In this document: positions 1-8,424 of the stretch, piece after piece | How the letters are laid out: every line of letters begins with the position of its first letter | Numbering within the stretch: the stretch's first letter is position 1 | NCBI GenBank assembly: GCA_023420415.1 | Contig: JAEZWF010000023.1 | Coordinates: forward strand, 124,001-188,000 | Reading direction: 5' to 3' | DNA from: Actinomycetes bacterium | GTDB taxonomy: Bacteria; Actinomycetota; Actinomycetes; Actinomycetales; Dermatophilaceae | Length of the DNA stretch: 64,000 bases | Notes under the pieces: generated by a model | What the model saw: only the letters and a program-made list of their open reading frames with translations | The model's database searches: none | Told to the model about the DNA's origin: nothing | Translations under genes and position numbers: made by a program

Positions 1-1491
1 CTGCGCCCCGGCATACGGGTCGAGCTTGGCAAAACGCCCGTTGCAGTCAGTCGACACGGCGACCCCGCGGCCGGTCTCCTCGTCGACACGCACGACACCC
101 GCGTCGTCGGGCATGGCAAGCGCGGTGTTGCCCATGACGTAGCGGTCGTACTGGTCGGTGACCCACGACTTGTCACACAGGTTGGGCGAGGCGAGCAGGG
201 TGAGCAGGTCGCTCTTGAGCGCGTCTCCGGTGGTCGGCTTGGCGAGCGCGTGGGTTCCGTTCTCCTGCAAGGCATCGAGGTATGCCGGCCGCTCCAGCGG
301 ACGCTGGTAGGTCGGTCCCTCGTGGGCGACCGATCGGGGCGGCACATCGACGATGACCTCGCCGTGCCAGGTGATGACGAGCCGGTCGCCGTCGGTGACC
401 TCGCCGAGCACGGTGGCCTCGACGTCCCACCGGTCGGTGATCGCGAGGAACTCCTCGAGCCGGTCCGGGTGGACGACGGCCATCATCCGCTCCTGGCTCT
501 CCGACATGAGGATCTCCTCGGGCCGGAGGCTGGCGTCGCGCAGCGGTACGCGGTCGAGCTCGACCTTCATGCCTCCGTCACCGTTGGACGCGAGCTCGCT
601 GGTGGCACAGGACAATCCGGCCCCGCCGAGGTCCTGGATGCCGTCGACGACGCCCGCGGCATACAGGTCGAGGCAGCACTCGATGAGGACCTTCTCGGCG
701 AACGGGTCGCCGACCTGCACGGCCGGACGCTTGGTCGGCCCACCCTCGTCGAAGGTCTCCGACGCGAGCACCGAGACACCGCCGATGCCGTCGCCGCCGG
801 TCTTCGCACCGAACAGCACGACCTTGTTGCCGACACCCGAGGCCTTGGCGAGGTGGATGTCCGAGGTCCGCATGGCGCCGACGCACAGGGCGTTGACGAG
901 CGGGTTGCCCTGGTAGCAGTCGTCGAAGACGACCTCGCCGCCGATGTTCGGCAGGCCGAGGCAGTTGCCGTACCCGCCTACTCCCGCAACGACTCCCGGC
1001 AGCACGCGCTGGGTGTCGGGATGGTTGAGGTTGCCGAACCGCAGCGGGTCCATGACGGCGATCGGGCGGGCACCCATCGACATGATGTCGCGGACGATGC
1101 CACCGACCCCGGTGGCCGCACCCTGGTAGGGCTCGACGTACGACGGGTGGTTGTGCGACTCGACCTTGAAGGTCACGGCCCAACCCTCGCCGATGTCGAC
1201 GACGCCGGCGTTCTCACCGATACCGACGAGCAGCTTCTCGCGCATCTCGTCGGTGGTGTTCTCGCCCCAGAGCTTGAAGTGCACCTTGGACGACTTGTAC
1301 GAGCAGTGCTCGGACCACATCACCGAGTACATCGCCAGCTCGGCGCTCGTGGGCCGGCGGCCGACGATCTCGCGGATATTGGCGTACTCGTCGGCCTTGA
1401 GCCCGAGCTCGGCCCACGGCTGCTCGACGTCTGGCGAGGTCGCCGCATGCTCGACGGTGTCGACGGCGGGGCGGTTGATCTGCTGGGTCAC
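1..1491 (-). CDS. purL: Phosphoribosylformylglycinamidine synthase II (partial, 3' end outside window)
   Basis: PurL is the ATP-dependent synthase subunit that converts FGAR to FGAM in purine synthesis, using ammonia made by PurQ with PurS bridging the two. The reverse strand reads 497 codons without a stop, from GTG at 1491 to the window edge. Full small-type PurL is about 740-760 residues, so roughly two thirds is present. The N-terminal half carries SEHCSYKSSK and KVESHNHPS, the conserved ATP and substrate region, followed by GVGGIVRDIMSMGARP and GGAGLSCATSE. The GTG start overlaps the purQ stop as GTGA, which supports the start and implies translational coupling. Confidence 0.96.
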   Translation of the reverse strand, partial: MTQQINRPAVDTVEHAATSPDVEQPWAELGLKADEYANIREIVGRRPTSAELAMYSVMWSEHCSYKSSKVHFKLWGENTTDEMREKLLVGIGENAGVVDIGEGWAVTFKVESHNHPSYVEPYQGAATGVGGIVRDIMSMGARPIAVMDPLRFGNLNHPDTQRVLPGVVAGVGGYGNCLGLPNIGGEVVFDDCYQGNPLVNALCVGAMRTSDIHLAKASGVGNKVVLFGAKTGGDGIGGVSVLASETFDEGGPTKRPAVQVGDPFAEKVLIECCLDLYAAGVVDGIQDLGGAGLSCATSELASNGDGGMKVELDRVPLRDASLRPEEILMSESQERMMAVVHPDRLEEFLAITDRWDVEATVLGEVTDGDRLVITWHGEVIVDVPPRSVAHEGPTYQRPLERPAYLDALQENGTHALAKPTTGDALKSDLLTLLASPNLCDKSWVTDQYDRYVMGNTALAMPDDAGVVRVDEETGRGVAVSTDCNGRFAKLDPYAGAQ

Positions 1492-2159
1492 GCCGAAACC
1501 GCCTGTCGCAGAACGGAAGTGAAGAACGGGAGCCCGTCGAGGCTCGGACCGTAGCCGTCCTCGATGCAGTGCTCGGGGTGCGGCATCAGGCCGACCACGT
1601 TGCCGCGCTCGTTGGTGACGCCCGCGATGGCGCGGTAGGAGCCGTTGGGGTTCGACCCGGCATACCGGAAGACGACCTGCCCCTCCCCCTCGAGCCGGTC
1701 GAGCGTCGCCTCGTCGGCGACGTAGCCACCCTCGCCGTTCTTGAGAACGATCGTGATCTCCTGGCCGGTCTCGAAGTCGGACGTCCACGCGGTGGAGGCG
1801 TTCTCGACGACGAGCCGCTGGTCGATGCAGTTGAACTTGCGGTGGTCGTTGCGGATCAGCGCACCCGGCAGCAGGTGGCTCTCGCACAGCACCTGGAAGC
1901 CGTTGCAGATGCCGAGCACCGGCAGCCCGCCCTGCGCAGCCGGGATGAGCGCGTCCATCACCGGCGCGAACCGCGCGATGGCGCCGCAGCGCAGGTAGTC
2001 GCCGTAGGAGAACCCGCCCGGCAGGATGACCGCGTCGACGCCCTTGAGGTCGGCGTCACCGTGCCAGAGGCTGACCGGCTCGGCGCCGACCGCCCGCACC
2101 GCGCGCAGGGCGTCACGGTCGTCGAGGGAGCCCGGAAACGTGACGACCCCGACCTTCAC
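1488..2159 (-). CDS. purQ: Phosphoribosylformylglycinamidine synthase, glutamine amidotransferase subunit
   Basis: A 223-residue class I glutamine amidotransferase that supplies ammonia to PurL. The nucleophile elbow is GICNGFQV with the catalytic Cys near residue 85. The His/Glu pair lies in MPHPEH near residues 194-196, and the oxyanion-region motif LPGGFSYGDYLR is near 46-57. Length is normal for the family. The start is GTG at 2159, which overlaps the purS stop as GTGA, and its own stop overlaps the purL start in the same way. The three genes therefore form a tightly coupled purS-purQ-purL unit. Confidence 0.97.
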   Translation of the reverse strand: MKVGVVTFPGSLDDRDALRAVRAVGAEPVSLWHGDADLKGVDAVILPGGFSYGDYLRCGAIARFAPVMDALIPAAQGGLPVLGICNGFQVLCESHLLPGALIRNDHRKFNCIDQRLVVENASTAWTSDFETGQEITIVLKNGEGGYVADEATLDRLEGEGQVVFRYAGSNPNGSYRAIAGVTNERGNVVGLMPHPEHCIEDGYGPSLDGLPFFTSVLRQAVSA

Positions 2160-2425
2160 TGGTCGGGGTCCTCGTCTGCGCCGGCTGCCCGGACTGACAC
2201 GACGTCCTCGATCACCGGGTTGGACAGCAGCTTCTCGGCCGCGTCACGGGCGGCGGCGAGGTGCGCGTCGGTGACGTCGCCGTCGACCGTCAGCACGAAC
2301 CGCTTGCCCTGGCGAACGTCGGTGAACTGCTCGAAGCCGAGCCGGGGAAGTGCCCCGCCGACGGCCTGCCCCTGGGGGTCGAGGATCTCTGGTTTCAGCA
2401 TGACGTCGATGACGACGTGGCCCAT
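2156..2425 (-). CDS. purS: Phosphoribosylformylglycinamidine synthase subunit PurS
   Basis: An 89-residue subunit that joins PurQ to PurL in the FGAM synthase complex. The protein begins MGHVVIDVMLKPEILDPQG and keeps the family core GKRFVLTVDG followed by a C-terminal helix. An upstream in-frame extension to 2506 exists, but ATG at 2425 has AGGAG eight to nine bases ahead of it and gives the usual family length. A -10-like TAGACT at 2466-2471 on the minus strand would place the transcript start near 2459, giving a short leader with that ribosome site. Confidence 0.95.
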   Translation of the reverse strand: MGHVVIDVMLKPEILDPQGQAVGGALPRLGFEQFTDVRQGKRFVLTVDGDVTDAHLAAARDAAEKLLSNPVIEDVVSVRAAGADEDPDQ

Positions 2426-2465
2426 TCGGGTGTCTCCTGGGACGAGCGGGGAGGATGCGCGGCCA

Positions 2466-2471
2466 AGTCTA
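2466..2471 (-). promoter_or_regulatory. Probable -10 element of the purSQL transcript
   Basis: TAGACT, reading on the minus strand, lies about 40 bases upstream of the purS ATG. The same GGTTAGACTYG context recurs upstream of helD at 9559-9569. No convincing -35 hexamer is visible. Confidence 0.45.
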
Positions 2472-2563
2472 ACCGCCCCATGGAGCGAGGTATGCCGCGT
2501 GGTCACCCCGTGGTCCGGGTGCCGCCTCCTCAGGTCCTGCGAAGTGGTCGGCGTCCGGCGGCG

Positions 2564-3484
2564 TCAGGCGGTGAAGGTGCGGCCGGTGAGGCGCTCGTGG
2601 GCCTCGACGTACTTCGCGCGCGTCCGCTCGAGCACGTCGTCAGGCAACGGCGGCGGAGCGTCGCCGGACGCCTTGTCCCAGCCACTCGCCGGCGACATGA
2701 GCCACTCGCGGACGAACTCCTTGTCGAACGACGGCTGCGTGTGCCCGGGCTCCCACTGGTCGGCCGGCCAGAACCGCGAGGAGTCCGGCGTGAGCACCTC
2801 GTCGGCGAGCACCAGCCCCTCGGGCGCCGACTCGTCGAGACCGAACTCGACCTTGGTGTCGGCGATGAGTATGCCGCGCTCGCTCGCGATCTCGTTGCCC
2901 CGAGCGAGGATTCGCGTGGTCAGATCCCTGGCCCGAGCGGCGGTCTCGGCGCCCACGGCAGCCTCCACGTCGGCATACGACATGGGTTGGTCGTGCTCGC
3001 CCTGGGGCGCCTTGGTGGACGGCGTGAACACCGGCGACGGCAGGCGCGACCCGTCGACCAGTCCCTCGGGCAGCGAGACCCCGCTGACCCGGCCGTCCTC
3101 GCGGTACTCCCGCAGCCCGCCCCCGGTGAGGTAGGCGCGGGCGACGCACTCGACGGGCAGCATCGAGAGCCTGCGCACGAGCACCGCCCGCCCGGCCACC
3201 TCGGTCGGCACGTCGGTCGACACGACGTGGTTCGGCACGATCTCGGCCAGCTGCTCGAACCACCACAGCGACAGCTGCGTCAGGACGGCTCCCTTGTCCG
3301 GCACCGGGGTGTCGAGGATGAAATCGAAGGCCGAGATCCGGTCACTCGCCACGAGCAGCAGCTGGTCGTCTCGGGCCTCCCCCGTCGTCGGGTCGAGCGG
3401 GGCGTAGAGGTCGCGGACCTTGCCGGAGTAGACGTGGGCGTAGCCGGGCAGCGCGGGCGGGGCGTCGAGCTGGGAGGACGTCAT
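2564..3484 (-). CDS. purC: Phosphoribosylaminoimidazole-succinocarboxamide synthase
   Basis: SAICAR synthetase joins aspartate to CAIR with ATP in purine synthesis. The 306-residue length fits the longer actinobacterial and fungal form. Visible family motifs are YSGKVRDLY near residue 19, VASDRISAFDFIL near 46, VARAYLTGGGLREY near 113 and DTKVEFGLD near 209. The start is ATG at 3484, preceded by GGGAGGATGG. It lies upstream of purSQL with 138 bases between, in which the purS promoter sits, so it may be transcribed separately. The sigma-factor partner gene ends 44 bases upstream. Confidence 0.96.
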   Translation of the reverse strand: MTSSQLDAPPALPGYAHVYSGKVRDLYAPLDPTTGEARDDQLLLVASDRISAFDFILDTPVPDKGAVLTQLSLWWFEQLAEIVPNHVVSTDVPTEVAGRAVLVRRLSMLPVECVARAYLTGGGLREYREDGRVSGVSLPEGLVDGSRLPSPVFTPSTKAPQGEHDQPMSYADVEAAVGAETAARARDLTTRILARGNEIASERGILIADTKVEFGLDESAPEGLVLADEVLTPDSSRFWPADQWEPGHTQPSFDKEFVREWLMSPASGWDKASGDAPPPLPDDVLERTRAKYVEAHERLTGRTFTA

Positions 3485-3528
3485 GGCGCCATCCTCCCAG
3501 CCACGCCCACGACCGTGCGGCCGGGCGC

Positions 3529-4761
3529 TCAGCCGACGCCGTAGACCAGGCGCACTAGGTCGGTGACGGCCTTGTCGGACAGGGCCTCAGGGATGGGGCC
3601 GGGCTTCGGTCGGACCACGGACAGCTCCACCGAGCCGCGCTTGCCGTCGACGGCGTCGAACCGCAGCGACGTGCGGACGCCGACGTCGGTGTCACGGGTG
3701 GCGGTCCACGCCGGAAGCCCGGCCACGGTTGTGCGGGTCTCGCCGGGCTGGGGCCCCGGGTCCGTCCCGCCGACGAGCATCTCGATTCCCGGCCGGGGGT
3801 CGACCTGGTTGTCGACCGGCGTCCCGGTGAACAGCCGAGCCCCAGGACCGGACGACGCGTCAGTGGTCGTGCCGTAGTTGCCGATGTTGAGGTGGTAGGT
3901 GTCGGTCCACACCCGGAAGGCCGCCCTGCACGACTCCGGATCGCGCGAGCAGTCCCCGGTCGGCGTCGTCGCCACCGGAGCCGACGTGGACTGTAGCGGC
4001 TCGGGCAGGCTCGGCACCGGGCCAACCAGGCGGTGCACCAGCGACGAGACCGACTGCTCGTTCCACCACGACGGGATCGGGGTGTCGGCAGCCATAGCGG
4101 ACTCACTGTCGCGGTCGGGGTCGACCGACTCGATCCTCAGCCGCAGCGCCTTGGAGTACGCCCTCCCCCGCTCGATGTCGTAGGTCTCGACCGTCCTGGC
4201 GGACCAGAAGCCCGTGTTCCGGTCGAACTCACCCGGCAACCCCGGGAGCACGACGCGGTCCGGCGCTGCCGGCGACCGGGGGTCGTCGGCCCACGCGGTC
4301 GTGGTCGGCGCGATCGCCACCGTCACGGTCACCACCTGGCCGAGCGGCACCGTCACCTGGTCGGTGATGACGACGGTCCCCGCCTCGTAGCCGTCGGCAG
4401 CCACCAGCCTCGCCGCCCCCTCGGCGCGGCCCACCTCGCGCATCCACCTGCCCACGACCTCCACGCAGGTTCGTGGTTGGTCCAGGCAGCCGGGGTATGC
4501 CGCTGTGCTCGCCGTCGTGCCAGAGGTCGCCGCCGGGGGCGTCACCTCGGCCCGGTCACCACCGAGTGGCGCGAGGTTGATCGCACCCACCGCGAGGGCC
4601 GCCACCGCCACGGCAAACCCGCCCGCAGCGACCCGGCGCCGCCGCATCCGCGCACGACCACCGGCCACGACGTCGTCGGCCGTGTAGGGCGCCGCACCCA
4701 GGTCCGCGGCATACGCCTCGCGCAGCCCGTCAGGCACTCGCTCCATGGTCTCCATTGCCAT
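3529..4761 (-). CDS. Single-pass membrane protein encoded with an ECF sigma factor; putative anti-sigma partner
   Basis: A 410-residue protein I cannot assign to a named family. The first 40 or so residues look cytoplasmic and end in an Arg cluster (ARMRRRRVAAGG). One hydrophobic segment at about residues 43-62 (FAVAVAALAVGAINLAPLG) follows, and the rest would be extracytoplasmic. Paired cysteines occur in PGCLDQPRTC and GDCSRDPESC. ATG at 4761 shares its A with the sigma-factor stop (TGATG), so the two are coupled. Position and topology suggest an anti-sigma or signal-sensing role, but no zinc-binding anti-sigma motif is visible. Confidence 0.75.
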   Translation of the reverse strand: MAMETMERVPDGLREAYAADLGAAPYTADDVVAGGRARMRRRRVAAGGFAVAVAALAVGAINLAPLGGDRAEVTPPAATSGTTASTAAYPGCLDQPRTCVEVVGRWMREVGRAEGAARLVAADGYEAGTVVITDQVTVPLGQVVTVTVAIAPTTTAWADDPRSPAAPDRVVLPGLPGEFDRNTGFWSARTVETYDIERGRAYSKALRLRIESVDPDRDSESAMAADTPIPSWWNEQSVSSLVHRLVGPVPSLPEPLQSTSAPVATTPTGDCSRDPESCRAAFRVWTDTYHLNIGNYGTTTDASSGPGARLFTGTPVDNQVDPRPGIEMLVGGTDPGPQPGETRTTVAGLPAWTATRDTDVGVRTSLRFDAVDGKRGSVELSVVRPKPGPIPEALSDKAVTDLVRLVYGVG

Positions 4762-5270
4762 CACTTCCCTTGTCCTGCAACGACTTCCAGCGCGGCACGC
4801 AACGCCCGCAGGCCATCGCTCGTCGTGCTCTTGACCGTGCCCTCGGAGCAGCCCATGAGCCGGGCCACCTCCACGACGGGAAGGTCCTCGAGGTGTCGCA
4901 GCACGACGGCCATCCGCTGCCGTGTCGGCAGGACGGCGAGCGCCGCCCGCAGATCGAGCCGGGCATCCACCACGTCCGACCCCGACGCGACGACCACGTC
5001 GTGCCCCGCGTCGGCCGCGGACCGCTCGCGCTGCCACCAGTGCCGGCGCTGCTCGCTGATCAACGACCGCACCAGCACCGTCCGGGCATACGCGTGCGGG
5101 TCGTCGACGCCGTGGATCCGTGGCCACGCGGCATATAGCTTCTCCAGTGTGGTCTGCACGAGGTCCTCGGCCCGGTGCGGGTCGCGACTCGTCGCGAGCG
5201 CCACCCGGCGCAGCCGCGGGATCGCCGCCTGCACGAACCCACGGAACTCGTCCTCGAGGTCTGCCCTCAC
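4761..5270 (-). CDS. SigE-family ECF RNA polymerase sigma factor
   Basis: A 169-residue ECF sigma factor of the actinobacterial SigE-like type. Region 2 is FRGFVQAAIPRLRRVALATS followed by RAEDLVQTTLEKLYAAW. Region 4 is ALAVLPTRQRMAVVLRHLED and a helix-turn-helix at LMGCSEGTVKSTTSDGLRAL. The open frame runs further upstream, but GTG at 5270 gives normal family length, is preceded by GGAGGTGAC and starts where homology should start. The spacing from GGAGGT is short at three bases. It is divergent from the MFS gene, and a pair of CAACCGT repeats lies in the shared upstream region. Confidence 0.9.
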   Translation of the reverse strand: MRADLEDEFRGFVQAAIPRLRRVALATSRDPHRAEDLVQTTLEKLYAAWPRIHGVDDPHAYARTVLVRSLISEQRRHWWQRERSAADAGHDVVVASGSDVVDARLDLRAALAVLPTRQRMAVVLRHLEDLPVVEVARLMGCSEGTVKSTTSDGLRALRAALEVVAGQGK

Positions 5271-5313
5271 GTCACCTCCCCTTCCGGCCCTGTAGATGCG
5301 ATGAGGAGCCCGC

Positions 5314-5341
5314 ACGGTTGGGTCAGGGTCCCAGACGGTTG
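5314..5341 (-). promoter_or_regulatory. Direct CAACCGT repeats 21 bp apart upstream of the ECF gene
   Basis: On the minus strand CAACCGT occurs at 5341-5335 and again at 5320-5314, exactly 21 bp or two helical turns apart, flanking the GC-rich dyad GGGACCCTGACCC. This could be an autoregulated ECF promoter element or a site for a regulator acting on both divergent genes. This is inference from spacing only. Confidence 0.3.
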
Positions 5342-5350
5342 TGCCGCGGC

Positions 5351-5381
5351 TTGACTTGAAGTTCACTTCAGGTTCGAGACT
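5351..5381 (+). promoter_or_regulatory. MerR-type promoter with dyad in a long spacer
   Basis: A -35 TTGACT at 5351-5356 and a -10-like GAGACT at 5376-5381 are 19 bp apart, the stretched spacing typical of MerR-family targets. The dyad CTTGAAGT-TC-ACTTCAGG at 5355-5372 fills the spacer. Seven bases after the -10 comes GTG at 5389, so the transcript would be leaderless. No MerR gene is adjacent, so the regulator would act in trans. Confidence 0.6.
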
Positions 5382-5388
5382 GGCCGTC

Positions 5389-6780
5389 GTGTCCGCTCCC
5401 ACCTCGTCCCAGCCCTCCCTGCGCGACGGCGCCCACCTGCCGTTCGCGATCGGGGCGGTGGCGCTGGTGACGCTGGGAGCCTTCGAGAACCGGGCCGTCA
5501 CCACGGTCCTGCCGACCGTCGCCCGCGAGCTCGACGGGCTCTGGCTGTTCGGCGCCGCCAGCGCGGCGCCCCTGGTCACCTTCGTGGTCGCCACGACCGT
5601 GGCTGGGCTGTGGGCCGACCGGAGCGGACCGACGCGGGTCCTCTATGCCGGCATGGCCGTCTTCGTCGCCGCCGAGCTCCTCATGGGGCTGGCGCCGGAG
5701 ATGGTGTCGTTCGTCGCGGGCCGGCTGCTGGGTGGGTTCGCGGAGGGACTGTTCGACGTCGGCCTCACCGTGCTCGTGGCCCGAGCCCTGCCCGCGCAGC
5801 TGCGACCGAAGATGTTCGCCACCTTCGCCGCTGCGTGGGTGCTGCCGTCGCTGCTCGGGCCGTCGGTGGCTGGCTTCGTGGCCGAGCAGTGGCACTGGCG
5901 GGCGGTGTTCCTGCTCGGGGTGGCCCTGCTGGCACCCGTCGCCCTCTTCCTGCGCCCGGCGATGAAGCGCTCCGCAGCGACCCGTGCGGCCGCGGACAGC
6001 GGGCCGGGCGAGCGCCTCGGGGGCCGGCGCACCACGGCCTGGGCGGTCGTCACCGCCGCCGGGCTCGCAGCGGTCACCGCCGGTGGTTCCCTCCTCACCC
6101 GGGACGGCTGGCAACAGCTCAGCGGCGGCGTCCTCCTCGTCGCCGGGGCCACCTTGCTGGTGCCGGCCCTGCACGTCGTGCTGCCGGCGGGGACGCTTCG
6201 GGGAGCACCCGGCATACCCGCCCTCACTGCCCTGCGGGGGCTCCTCGGCGCCGCGTTCGGGACAGCCGGCGGGCTGCTCCCCCTCCTGCTCACCGAGCTG
6301 CACGGCTACGGCCCCACCGCCGCCGGTGTCAGCCTCACGATCACGGGAGTCTTCTGGGCGGCCGGGTCACAGCTCCAGGGGCTGCGCGCAGTCCAGGCCC
6401 GCGCGAGCGTCGTCACGCTGCTGCGCACCGGCTTCGCCCTCATCACCGTCGGCCTCGTCGGCCCGGTGCTGCTGGCCCTGGACGCCGTGCCGGTCTGGCT
6501 CGGCCTCACCGGCTGGGCGCTGGCCGCCGTCGGCATCGGCGTCACGTCGCCGACGATCAGCACTCACGTCCTCACCCTGTCGACCGAGGCCGACCAGGGA
6601 CGCAACTCCGCTGCGTCCTTCCTCGCGCCGTCGGTCACGCAGGCCCTGGCGTTCGCGGCCTCGGGCGCCGCCATCGCCTGGCAGGCGCCGCACCTCACCG
6701 GCGGCCTCTTCGTCGTCGTCATGGCCGGCTGCGTGGCGCTGGCCGCAGCCGCCCTGACCCTGGCACCCCGCGCGCGCTAG
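5389..6780 (+). CDS. MFS transporter (putative drug efflux)
   Basis: A 463-residue integral membrane protein with about 12 hydrophobic segments. The N-terminal half has the MFS motif A-like loop WADRSGPTRVLYAG after the second segment and the antiporter-type region GRLLGGFAEGLFDVGLTVLVA. The frame is open from 5341, but GTG at 5389 sits exactly seven bases after the -10 of a MerR-type promoter and starts VSAPTSSQ, so I prefer it as a leaderless start. The substrate is unknown. MerR-type control is common for multidrug exporters, which supports a detoxification role. Confidence 0.85.
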   Translation: MSAPTSSQPSLRDGAHLPFAIGAVALVTLGAFENRAVTTVLPTVARELDGLWLFGAASAAPLVTFVVATTVAGLWADRSGPTRVLYAGMAVFVAAELLMGLAPEMVSFVAGRLLGGFAEGLFDVGLTVLVARALPAQLRPKMFATFAAAWVLPSLLGPSVAGFVAEQWHWRAVFLLGVALLAPVALFLRPAMKRSAATRAAADSGPGERLGGRRTTAWAVVTAAGLAAVTAGGSLLTRDGWQQLSGGVLLVAGATLLVPALHVVLPAGTLRGAPGIPALTALRGLLGAAFGTAGGLLPLLLTELHGYGPTAAGVSLTITGVFWAAGSQLQGLRAVQARASVVTLLRTGFALITVGLVGPVLLALDAVPVWLGLTGWALAAVGIGVTSPTISTHVLTLSTEADQGRNSAASFLAPSVTQALAFAASGAAIAWQAPHLTGGLFVVVMAGCVALAAAALTLAPRAR

Positions 6781-6782
6781 TC

Positions 6783-6836
6783 CGAGTCTTCGGAAGATCT
6801 TCGTGGCTCCAGGCAGGAAAAGTTTCCGAAGACTCG
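6783..6836. terminator. Bidirectional terminator-like hairpin
   Basis: A perfect 13-bp inverted repeat, CGAGTCTTCGGAA at 6783-6795 and its complement at 6824-6836, has a 28-base loop. It lies between the convergent ends of the MFS gene and purD. Being symmetric, it could serve both. Confidence 0.6.
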
Positions 6837-6848
6837 CAAGCGCCGGGG

Positions 6849-8132
6849 TCAGCCGACGTGCAGCTCGTTGCGCTCGGCCGCCAGCGCGATGTCCGAGCGG
6901 TGGTGCGAGCCCTCGAGCTCGATCTTCCCGACCGCCTCGTAGACCCGCTCGCGCGCCTGGCTCAGGCTCTCACCCAGCGCCACCACGGACAGCACCCGGC
7001 CGCCCGCGGACACCACCGTGCCGTCGCCTTCGCGGGCCGTCCCCGCGTGGAGCACGTATGCCGTGTCGACACTGTCGACCTCACCGAGCCCGTCGATGGG
7101 GTCGCCCTTGCGGGGGCTCGCCGGGTAGCCGTCGGCTGCGACGACCACGGTCACGGCGTGCTGCGGCGACCAGTGGAGCGCGCCGACCCCAGCCAGGCCA
7201 CCCGTGGCGGCCGCGTGCAGCAGCCCACCCAGCGGCGTCTCCAGTCGGGCCAGCACCACCTGGGTCTCGGGGTCGCCGAACCGGGCGTTGAACTCCACCA
7301 CCTTCGGGCCACGAGACGTCAGCGCCAGGCCGACGTAGAGAACGCCCGAGAACGGCGCACCGCGGCGGGCCATCTCGTCGACCACCGGCTGCGCAACCCG
7401 CGCCACGACCTCGTCGACCAGCGCGGCCGGGGCCCAGTCGAGCGGAGAGTAGGCACCCATGCCACCGGTGTTGGGGCCCTCGTCACCGTCACCGACTCGC
7501 TTGAAGTCCTGGGCCGGCGCCACTGGGATGACATCGGTGCCGTCGCACAGGCAGAAGAGGGACACCTCCGGACCGTCGAGGAACTCCTCGACCACGACCC
7601 GGCCGCCGTCCTTGGCGAGACAGGCCTCGGCGTGCGCGAGCGCCTCCGCGCGGTCGTCCGTCACGACGACCCCCTTGCCGGCCGCCAGCCCGTCGTCCTT
7701 GACGACGTAGGGCGCACCCATCGTGTCGAGGGCCTCGGCGACCTCCTCGAGGGTGCCGCACACCCGCGCCATCGCGGTCGGCACGTCGGCAGCCGCCATG
7801 ACCTCCTTGGCGAAGGCCTTGCTGCCCTCGAGCTGCGCCGCCGCCGCCGACGGCCCGAAGACGGTGAACCCGGCTGCTGCGACGACGTCAGCGACCCCGG
7901 CCACCAGCGGCGCCTCCGGGCCGATGACCACGAGGTCGACCGCGTGCTGACGCGCGAGGGCGACGACACCGTCGCCGTCCTCCACCCCACCCGGCAGGGG
8001 CTCGCACAGTGCGATGGCATCCATGCCCGGGTTGCCAGGGGCCACGATCACCGCGTCGACGGCCTGGTCGGCACCCAGTGCCTTGACGATGGCGTGCTCA
8101 CGGGCGCCGGATCCGATGACGAGAACCTTCAC
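6849..8132 (-). CDS. purD: Phosphoribosylamine--glycine ligase (GAR synthetase)
   Basis: PurD joins glycine to phosphoribosylamine with ATP, the second step of purine synthesis. The 427-residue protein has an ATP-grasp fold: N-terminal VLVIGSGAREHAI, central YVVKDDGLAAGKGVVV, and the metal-binding end VVEFNARFGDPETQ. The longer open frame to 8300 is not supported. GTG at 8132 starts directly with the conserved VKVLVIGSG. It is convergent with the MFS gene and divergent from a LuxR-type regulator. Confidence 0.96.
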   Translation of the reverse strand: MKVLVIGSGAREHAIVKALGADQAVDAVIVAPGNPGMDAIALCEPLPGGVEDGDGVVALARQHAVDLVVIGPEAPLVAGVADVVAAAGFTVFGPSAAAAQLEGSKAFAKEVMAAADVPTAMARVCGTLEEVAEALDTMGAPYVVKDDGLAAGKGVVVTDDRAEALAHAEACLAKDGGRVVVEEFLDGPEVSLFCLCDGTDVIPVAPAQDFKRVGDGDEGPNTGGMGAYSPLDWAPAALVDEVVARVAQPVVDEMARRGAPFSGVLYVGLALTSRGPKVVEFNARFGDPETQVVLARLETPLGGLLHAAATGGLAGVGALHWSPQHAVTVVVAADGYPASPRKGDPIDGLGEVDSVDTAYVLHAGTAREGDGTVVSAGGRVLSVVALGESLSQARERVYEAVGKIELEGSHHRSDIALAAERNELHVG

Positions 8133-8424
8133 GGGCGTCAGCGTATTGGCGAGCCGGCCGCGACGGTGCAGGCGGGCGGCATACGGGACCGGCATCCGCG
8201 CCTCGACGAAGAAGCGCGGCGTCCCTGGGAGGCAGGGGGGACATTCTCCCGGGGACGCCGCGCAGCCGACGTGCGGTCGCCCGGCGGGGGAAACCTGCAA
8301 CCAAGCACGTGGGTCGACGTGGTCGACTGATCCAAGATTGGACTACCAACTGCCCCTGAGTAAAGAGGAAAGGTGGCGGGCTCACGTCATTGACGGATAT
8401 ACGCCAAGGCCGGACCATGGAGCG
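8133..8424. other. Divergent intergenic region with a nested hairpin, purD to regulator
   Basis: This 292-base region holds no credible gene. GCGCGGCGTCCC at 8214-8225 pairs perfectly with 8252-8263, and an inner GGGAG/CTCCC stem (8227-8231 with 8246-8250) lies within, making a hairpin of about 50 bases. As both neighbours point away, it cannot be a simple terminator for either. It might be part of a purD leader RNA. A sigma-70-like promoter for the regulator is at 8338-8366, and one CGGCATAC octamer lies near 8176. Confidence 0.6.
8338..8366 (+). promoter_or_regulatory. Probable promoter of the LuxR-type regulator
   Basis: TTGGAC at 8338-8343 and TAAAGA at 8361-8366 are separated by 17 bp. 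The paralogous regulator at 14388-15197 has a matching arrangement, TCGACA-17-TAAAGT. Confidence 0.5.

Noticed and set aside
250..1554. Long plus-strand frame over purL and many similar frames opposite genes throughout the window
   Set aside because: It is antisense to a clear PurL reading frame. At this G+C content stops are rare, so long frames opposite real genes are expected. The composition (Asp/Arg/Gly/Val-rich, no motifs) is that of shadow frames.
5610..8330. A 906-codon plus-strand frame spanning the MFS gene end and purD
   Set aside because: It covers two recognisable genes in other frames or on the other strand and has no motif of its own.
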